A stretch of DNA of 64,000 nucleotides from the NCBI GenBank assembly GCA_000227505.4, contig AGIF02000001.1, positions 1,570,035 to 1,634,034 on the forward strand. The letters are read 5' to 3'. How positions within the stretch are numbered: the stretch's first letter is position 1; each line of letters begins with the position of its first letter. The notes beneath the pieces were generated by a model. It worked only from the letters and a program-made list of their open reading frames with translations, searched no databases and had not been told where the DNA came from. This stretch comes from a gamma proteobacterium HIMB55 (lineage in GTDB: Bacteria; Pseudomonadota; Gammaproteobacteria; Pseudomonadales; Halieaceae). Made by a program: the position numbers and the translations under genes. This document shows positions 58,737 through 64,000 of the stretch, in pieces.

Positions 58737-60050
58737 CTATTGATTAAAATTTTCAACACGAAGGCAGGTCACATTACCGACCACCGATGGCACCGCTTCA
58801 ATAGCGGACACCGCCGTATCAAGACTTCGCGTTGTTGCTGAATCCGTAAGAATGATGACGGGCACATGGGAGCCGGCACTGGCATCCGGCTTTTGAATCA
58901 GTGATTCAATGCCAATGCCCTGCTCGCTCAAGCACTTGGTTATCGCCGCCATAACACCCGGTTTGTCCTCAGCGTTGAGGCGCAGATACCAAGAGGAGGC
59001 GACGTCCGCAATATCTGCGATGGTTGTCTTCTCGAGGGTAGCCACAGGTATGCCCATACCAGGCGAGGCTGGGATTTCTCCGCGTGCAAGTGACGCCGCA
59101 ATTGATACCAAATCTCCGCAGACCGCGCTTGCCGTGGGTCGCGAGCCGGCACCGGGACCCACCAGCAGTAGCTCACCCACACCGGTAGCGTTAACCATGA
59201 CCGCGTTGAGTACACCATCGACCTGAGCAATGGCTTTCCCTTCGGGGATCAATGTTGGGTGGACGCGCAACTGGAGCGCTTTATTGTCGCGCTTCGCTAT
59301 TCCCAAATGCTTTATGCGATAGCCCAGTTCTCGCGCAAACTCGAGATCAGCAGGAGCAACACTGTCTACGCCTTGCTTGTACGGCGCATCCGAACTGATG
59401 GCCGAACCAAACGCCAACGATGCTAGCAACACGAGCTTCTGCGCCGCATCGGTTCCATCCACATCGAAGGTAGGATCCGCCTCTGCATAGCCTAGCTTTT
59501 GTGCCTCAGCGAGTACGTCATCGAAGGCACGTCCCTCCGACGCCATTGCGGTCAGTATGAAGTTACCCGTGCCATTGATAATACCCGCAACCGAGGTCAC
59601 CTCATTTGCCGCAAGGCTCGTTTTCACTGTTTCGATAATTGGGATGCCACCTGCGACGGCAGCCTCATATTGCAACGAAACACCTTGCTGCTCCGCGAGT
59701 GAAAAAAGCTCTGCACCGTGGTCGGCAAGCAGTGCCTTGTTTGCGGTTACCACATGCTTTTGGTGCTGTAGGGCTTCAATGACAAGGTCCTTTGCGACCG
59801 TGGTGCCACCAATCAGCTCGATCAACACATCAACATTGGGGTCGCGCGCCACATCAAATACATCGCGAGAATCTGTCGCGCCACCGGTATCGACATCTGG
59901 CTTTGGTGTTCGGGTACCAACGTGCGTCACTACCAACTGAGCACCGGAGCGCGCGGTGATCGCTGAACCACCCTCGCTGAGCAGTGCTAAGACGCCTTGC
60001 CCCACTGTTCCAAGGCCGCAAAGGCCAACGCGTACTGTTCGGTCTGTCAC
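58737..60050 (-). CDS. hom: Homoserine dehydrogenase
   Basis: Hom reduces aspartate semialdehyde to homoserine. The 437-residue protein has the NAD(P)-binding [16 protein letters not shown] at its start, the substrate-binding [11 protein letters not shown] and [19 protein letters not shown], and a C-terminal ACT domain (about 350-430) likely to sense threonine. GTG 60050 overlaps the alaC TGA in GTGA and has GGGG upstream; a TTG four codons earlier is rejected. Stand-alone form, not fused to aspartokinase. Confidence 0.94.
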   Translation of the reverse strand: MTDRTVRVGLCGLGTVGQGVLALLSEGGSAITARSGAQLVVTHVGTRTPKPDVDTGGATDSRDVFDVARDPNVDVLIELIGGTTVAKDLVIEALQHQKHVVTANKALLADHGAELFSLAEQQGVSLQYEAAVAGGIPIIETVKTSLAANEVTSVAGIINGTGNFILTAMASEGRAFDDVLAEAQKLGYAEADPTFDVDGTDAAQKLVLLASLAFGSAISSDAPYKQGVDSVAPADLEFARELGYRIKHLGIAKRDNKALQLRVHPTLIPEGKAIAQVDGVLNAVMVNATGVGELLLVGPGAGSRPTASAVCGDLVSIAASLARGEIPASPGMGIPVATLEKTTIADIADVASSWYLRLNAEDKPGVMAAITKCLSEQGIGIESLIQKPDASAGSHVPVIILTDSATTRSLDTAVSAIEAVPSVVGNVTCLRVENFNQ

Positions 60051-61249
60051 TCTTGTCCCCAATCGCTGGGCAACCCAGCGCGTAAAACTTTTTTTATGCC
60101 TCGCAGCGCCTGCCGCGTTCGGTGCTCATTCTCGATAAGGCCAAACCGTACATAGCCCTCACCGTACTCGCCGAAGCCTATACCCGGTGAGACCGCCACT
60201 CCAGCACCCTTGAGGAGTAGCTTGCTAAACTCCAGAGAACCCATTTGATCAAAGGGCGCTGGAATTTTCGCCCACACGAACATAGTGGCTTTGGGCGGAG
60301 TCACTGCCCACCCTGCGCTGTTCAACCCGTCACAGAGCACGTCACGCCGATCTTGGTACATTTGTCGAACTTCCTTTACACAAGATTGATCGGACTCGAG
60401 CGCCGAGATTGCAGCCACCTGCACAGGCGTGAAGATGCCGTAGTCGAGATAGGATTTTATGCGTGTAAGCGCGGCGACCAGCTCTTTGTTTCCACAACAG
60501 AAACCGACTCGCCAGCCGGGCATGTTGTAGCTCTTTGACAACGTGAAAAACTCCACTGCCACATCGCGTGCACCGGGCACCTGAAGGATGCTGGGCGCCT
60601 TGTAACCGTCAAACACCAAGTCGGCGTAGGCGAGATCATGCACGACCCAAATTTTATGTTCTCTTGCCACAGCCACGACTTTTTCGAAGAAGTCGAGCTC
60701 CACACAGTCGCCCGTTGGGTTTGAAGGGAAGTTCAATACCAGCATTTTGGGACGTGGATACGTATTTCTAATGGCCTTATCCAGCTCCTCAAAAAAGTCA
60801 CCGTCTTCGGTCATTGGTACGTGACGCAAGTCAGCGCCTGAGATCACAAATCCGTAGGGGTGGATTGGATAAGATGGGTTGGGCACCAAAATCGCGTCTC
60901 CCACACCCGTGGTGGCAAGTGCCAAGTGGGCAAGCCCTTCTTTTGAGCCCAAGGTAACGATTGCCTCGGTCTCTGGGTCTAAATCAACGTCGTAGCGCGA
61001 TGCATACCAGTCACACATGGCCCTACGAAGACGCGGTATACCTTTCGACTGTGAATAACGGTGCGTATCACCACGCTCAACCGTCTCTTTTAATTTATCG
61101 ACGATATGCTGAGGTGTTGGTTGGTCGGGGTTGCCCATACCAAAATCAATAATGTCTTCACCACGCGCACGCGCCTGCTGTTTCAATTCGCCAATAATAT
61201 TGAACACATAGGGCGGCAAGCGCTCAATGCGTTGAAACTGCTGATTCAT
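60047..61249 (-). CDS. alaC: Alanine transaminase (AlaC-type aminotransferase)
   Basis: A 400-residue class I aminotransferase with PLP Lys in [17 protein letters not shown] (about 240) and [16 protein letters not shown]-terminus [17 protein letters not shown] is characteristic of AlaC. It transfers amino groups between pyruvate and glutamate. It lies between dsbC and hom, a position not occupied in some relatives, and overlaps hom by four bases. Confidence 0.9.
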   Translation of the reverse strand: MNQQFQRIERLPPYVFNIIGELKQQARARGEDIIDFGMGNPDQPTPQHIVDKLKETVERGDTHRYSQSKGIPRLRRAMCDWYASRYDVDLDPETEAIVTLGSKEGLAHLALATTGVGDAILVPNPSYPIHPYGFVISGADLRHVPMTEDGDFFEELDKAIRNTYPRPKMLVLNFPSNPTGDCVELDFFEKVVAVAREHKIWVVHDLAYADLVFDGYKAPSILQVPGARDVAVEFFTLSKSYNMPGWRVGFCCGNKELVAALTRIKSYLDYGIFTPVQVAAISALESDQSCVKEVRQMYQDRRDVLCDGLNSAGWAVTPPKATMFVWAKIPAPFDQMGSLEFSKLLLKGAGVAVSPGIGFGEYGEGYVRFGLIENEHRTRQALRGIKKVLRAGLPSDWGQE

Positions 61250-61284
61250 CTACTTCCCTTGAGCGTTTTCGCAGGCTATTTGAC

Positions 61285-62052
61285 TTAATCGATACCCAGT
61301 AATGCTGCAATATCAGCTGCGGGTCGATAACCCGGTATCAGCTGGCCATCACTGGTTACGATAGCGGGCGTCCCTCGGACTCCTAATCGGTTACCCAATG
61401 CGTAATGCTCGGCAATGGGATTGCCATCGCATTCGTTTATTGGCATCTCAACGCCTGCTTTCAGAGACGTCAACGTCGACTCTCGATTGCGCGAGCACCA
61501 GGCTGTCGCCAGCTGGCGCGCACCGTCTGACTCCAGACCACCCCGAGGAAACGCGAGATAGCGCACTTCAACACCGCGGCGATTCAAGTCATCCATCTCC
61601 AGGTGAAGCTTACGGCAATAGCCACAAGTAATATCCGTGAAGACGTTGATATACCCCTTCGCTGGCTCGGCCGGTGAGAAGACAATCATGTCATCGATAT
61701 CAAGAGCAGAAATGAGTTCGACGCGCTCGTTTGTTCGCCGCTGCTCTGTCCAGTTAGAGACACTGGTCTCAGAGACGGCGAGCAAATCGCCGTTAAGTAG
61801 CAAAAAGCGTCCATCGCGCGTTGCGTATAGAACAGGTCCTTGAGCAATCGCTATTTCGATTAAATCCTTTGACGGCGTCTCTTCAATACGATCGATGCTA
61901 ATCGGACTGCCCACCATGGCCGATAGCCCTGCCTCTAACCGCGCACGGGGCTCACTAAATACGTCCTCATCCTGCGCTGAAACGGGAGTAACGAGGGCGC
62001 AGCACGAGACAATAATCGAAGTAACCGCTCGTAATCGCAAAGATGCCAACAT
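61285..62052 (-). CDS. dsbC: Thiol:disulfide interchange protein DsbC
   Basis: DsbC isomerises wrong disulfides in the periplasm as a dimer. The 255-residue protein has a signal peptide (cleavage near Ala26), an N-terminal dimerisation domain, and the CGYC active site (Cys143, Cys146, DITCGYCRKLH) with the cis-Pro RGTPAIVTSDG. Normal length. It follows xerD by three bases. Confidence 0.94.
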   Translation of the reverse strand: MLASLRLRAVTSIIVSCCALVTPVSAQDEDVFSEPRARLEAGLSAMVGSPISIDRIEETPSKDLIEIAIAQGPVLYATRDGRFLLLNGDLLAVSETSVSNWTEQRRTNERVELISALDIDDMIVFSPAEPAKGYINVFTDITCGYCRKLHLEMDDLNRRGVEVRYLAFPRGGLESDGARQLATAWCSRNRESTLTSLKAGVEMPINECDGNPIAEHYALGNRLGVRGTPAIVTSDGQLIPGYRPAADIAALLGID

Positions 62053-62055
62053 GTT

Positions 62056-62946
62056 CTAACCCCTAGGGTGATGTTTTTCGTGAAGCGCTTGCATTCGACT
62101 GCGTGCCACATGGGTGTAAATCTGGGTCGTCGTTAAATCGCTGTGTCCCAGTAACATCTGGACAACGCGCAAATCGGCGCCGTGATTGATAAGGTGCGTG
62201 GCAAACGCATGCCGCAAAGTATGTGGAGACAAGCTGTCCTTAATACCCGCGCGCTGAGCGTAGAGTTTAATACGATACCAAAAGGTCTGGCGAGTCATTG
62301 CCACACCTCGATTTGATGGAAAAAGCACATCACTTTGTTTGGCTCCCAGTAAATCAAGCCGGGAAGACCGCATGTAATCCGTGAGGCTTTGAATTGCCGC
62401 CTCGCCCATGGGCACTAACCGCTCTTTGCCCCCCTTGCCCAGAACACGAACAACCCCCTGGTTAAGACTCAGTTGGGGGATGGTTAGCGAGACCAACTCT
62501 GAAACCCGCAAACCGCATGCGTAAAGCACCTCGAGCATGGCGGAATCACGGTGCTCCACTGCAACACCCACATCAGGCGCGTTTAGCAACGCCTCCACTT
62601 GTCCTTCGGAAAGCGACTTGGGTAGTGGTCTAGAGGGTTTGGGTCGATCCAAATGCTGGGTCGGATCCAAGGGCACCTCGCCCTCGCGAACGAGGAACTG
62701 ATAGAAGCTTCGTAAACTAGATAAAAGACGAGAGATCGACCGGTGAGAGCTACCCGTCGCTAGACGGGCCCCAAGATAGGCCTGCACATCGGACTCATCC
62801 GCTTTCAGTGCGGTGCAGTTCTTGTGCTCTATAAGCCAACGATCCAAGCCCTCGACATCGCGTCTATAGGCTTGGCAGGTGTTATCACTGAGACCGCGCT
62901 CAAGCCAGAGGGCTGTCGTAAAACGCTCCAGCTCCGACTTGATAAT
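62056..62946 (-). CDS. xerD: Site-specific tyrosine recombinase XerD
   Basis: XerD with XerC resolves chromosome dimers at dif. The catalytic domain has the tyrosine-recombinase residues: Arg in ACGLRVSELVSL, Lys in GKGGKERLVPMG, the HTLRHAFATHL box, LLGHSD and the nucleophile Tyr in TTTQIYTHVARS. The normal N-terminal helix (SELERFTTALWLERGLSDNT) lies before the first usual start codon (TTG 62847), so that start would remove it. The likely start is ATT 62946, ten bases after AGGAAG, giving 296 residues as in E. coli (298). Nearest in-frame stop upstream is in the rplS end. Confidence 0.88.
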   Translation of the reverse strand: MIKSELERFTTALWLERGLSDNTCQAYRRDVEGLDRWLIEHKNCTALKADESDVQAYLGARLATGSSHRSISRLLSSLRSFYQFLVREGEVPLDPTQHLDRPKPSRPLPKSLSEGQVEALLNAPDVGVAVEHRDSAMLEVLYACGLRVSELVSLTIPQLSLNQGVVRVLGKGGKERLVPMGEAAIQSLTDYMRSSRLDLLGAKQSDVLFPSNRGVAMTRQTFWYRIKLYAQRAGIKDSLSPHTLRHAFATHLINHGADLRVVQMLLGHSDLTTTQIYTHVARSRMQALHEKHHPRG

Positions 62947-62957
62947 GCAATGCAGCT

Positions 62958-62985
62958 TCCTAAAGCTAAAGCCTTAGCTTTAGGA
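62958..62985 (-). promoter_or_regulatory. Perfect hairpin over rplS stop and xerD ribosome site
   Basis: A perfect 12-base stem with a four-base loop covers the rplS TAA (62980-62982) and ends in AGGA, which belongs to the AGGAAG ribosome site of xerD. There is no U-tract, so it may hide the xerD ribosome site instead of ending transcription. Confidence 0.7.
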
Positions 62986-63333
62986 GAGCTTTTCCTTGAT
63001 GCGTGCTGCCTTACCAGAGAGCTCGCGCAAGTAGTAAAGCTTTGCCTGACGGACATCACCACGGCGCTTAACCGAAATTGAATCAACCAGCGGGCTATAC
63101 GTTTGGAATGTGCGCTCAACACCCACGCCGTGAGAGATCTTGCGAACAGTGAAAGCAGAGTTCACGCCACGATTGCGCTTACCAATGCAAACACCCTCGA
63201 AGGCCTGAAGGCGCTCACGGTTGCCTTCCTTTACCTTTACCTGAACAACAACAGTATCGCCTGGCGCAAAGGCAGGGACTTCTTTCGACATTTGCTCCGC
63301 GTCGAGCTCGGCAATAATTTTGTTGGCACTCAT
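62980..63333 (-). CDS. rplS: Large ribosomal subunit protein bL19
   Basis: A 117-residue ribosomal protein at the interface of the two subunits, with [36 protein letters not shown] and [10 protein letters not shown]. Normal length. A strong GAGGAG ribosome site precedes the ATG. It follows trmD as in the conserved rpsP-rimM-trmD-rplS cluster. Confidence 0.97.
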   Translation of the reverse strand: MSANKIIAELDAEQMSKEVPAFAPGDTVVVQVKVKEGNRERLQAFEGVCIGKRNRGVNSAFTVRKISHGVGVERTFQTYSPLVDSISVKRRGDVRQAKLYYLRELSGKAARIKEKLS

Positions 63334-63422
63334 GGCTTTCTCCTCAGTCGGCCGCTTTTTTCAAGCAACCCCGTTTCAATCTCGTATCGAGCGTCCCCGC
63401 TCGCGTTCCTGTAACCAGATAA

Positions 63423-64000
63423 TCAGTTTTGGGCGTCTAAATCCCAACGCGAGAGCAGAGCCCTCTGGTCATCTGTCAAATCAGCCCAATCTAATAAATC
63501 TGGCCGACGGTCGAGAGTCCTCTTTAGGGCCTGCGCAGCTCGCCAATCGGCGATGCGAGCATGGTCTCCACTGAGCAGCACCTCAGGCACCGCTCGACCC
63601 TCAAAAATCTCAGGGCGCGTATAGTGAGGACAGTCGAGCAATCCGTCAACAAAAGAGTCCTGTTCTGCGGACATTTCGTCGCCTAAAACACCCGGAATGC
63701 GACGAATTAACGAATCCATTACCAACATGGCGGGCATTTCACCCCCACTGACCACCATATCGCCGACCGACAACTCAAGATCAACTTCGCTCTCGAGGAA
63801 TCGCTCATCGAATCCTTCATACCGACCAGCGACAAAAATGATCGCCTCATGCGCCACTAAACGAGAGATCATAGTCTCATCAACAGCAACACCTTGTGGA
63901 CTCATCGCGATGACTAATGCGTCTTCACCCAGTAAGGCTTTTGCCTTTTTCACCGACTGACTCAGTATTGGCGCTTTCATGACCATTCCGGGCCCACCAC
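63423..64000 (-). CDS. trmD: tRNA (guanine-N1) methyltransferase TrmD, 3' part
   Basis: TrmD methylates G37 of tRNAs. The open frame reaches the window end, beginning in the GGGPGMVMKAPI motif, then FVAGRYEGFDERF and LSVGDMVVSGGEMPA, the SPOUT knot that binds S-adenosylmethionine, and the C-terminal tRNA-binding part. The start lies beyond the window. It precedes rplS by 89 bases. Confidence 0.95.
   Translation of the reverse strand, partial: GGPGMVMKAPILSQSVKKAKALLGEDALVIAMSPQGVAVDETMISRLVAHEAIIFVAGRYEGFDERFLESEVDLELSVGDMVVSGGEMPAMLVMDSLIRRIPGVLGDEMSAEQDSFVDGLLDCPHYTRPEIFEGRAVPEVLLSGDHARIADWRAAQALKRTLDRRPDLLDWADLTDDQRALLSRWDLDAQN

Noticed and set aside
62056-62847. xerD as a truncated or broken gene
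   Set aside because: The missing N-terminus is encoded in frame upstream; only the start codon is unusual.

Overview
The window looks like ordinary chromosome from a marine gammaproteobacterium, most like the OM60/NOR5 (Halieaceae) branch. This is inferred from gene content and order: the block trmD-rplS-xerD-dsbC-alaC-hom-thrC-recJ-prfB-lysS, mltF next to purL and tadA, a second elongation factor G outside the str operon, an alkane-type cytochrome P450 (CYP153) and a DUF1272 protein. No rRNA, tRNA, CRISPR array, transposase or prophage gene was seen. Coding density is high and genes lie on both strands.

Layout. 1-3.3 kb: the end of suhB facing secD-secF. 3.4-10.8 kb: purL, divergent mltF, then a tight minus-strand group (small membrane protein, NnrU-like protein, AlkA-type glycosylase, tadA). 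11-15.3 kb: fusA2 with a clear intrinsic terminator, a 648-base gene-free stretch, and an acyl-CoA synthetase. 15.3-22 kb: a metallo-beta-lactamase-fold hydrolase with a large zinc metalloprotease, then a SulP anion transporter paired with a tandem universal stress protein. 22-30 kb: a 2-hydroxyacid dehydrogenase, SOUL, GNAT and cyclotransferase-like genes, ppa divergent from serA, and a DUF305/LVIVD fusion followed by dsbB. 30-42 kb is the most accessory part: an aspartate/glutamate racemase behind an attenuator-like leader, rlmA, CYP153, a PhyH-type oxygenase, a dienelactone hydrolase with an 8-base tandem repeat upstream, an FG-GAP protein, two VOC proteins, a CxxS thioredoxin-like protein and small conserved unknowns. 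42-47 kb: fatty acid desaturase, guaA, guaB, xseA. 48-52.3 kb: a signalling cluster of a Crp-like regulator divergent from a class III nucleotide cyclase with a receiver domain, a lone receiver and a membrane histidine kinase. 52.3-64 kb: a lipoprotein and the housekeeping block from lysS to trmD.

How the genes work together. purL, guaB and guaA serve purine synthesis; serA, alaC, hom and thrC serve amino acid synthesis; dsbB and dsbC serve periplasmic disulfide chemistry; ppa, lysS, prfB, fusA2, rplS, trmD, tadA and rlmA serve translation. CYP153, the acyl-CoA synthetase, the desaturase and the PhyH-type oxygenase suggest hydrocarbon or lipid use. The most system-like candidate for something undescribed is the cyclase-receiver-kinase operon with its divergent Crp-like regulator. 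Smaller points of interest are an apparent ATT start for xerD under a hairpin that contains its ribosome site, and a terminator-like hairpin abutting the racemase start codon. Several start sites were moved from the longest reading frame on ribosome-site grounds, as stated in each entry.
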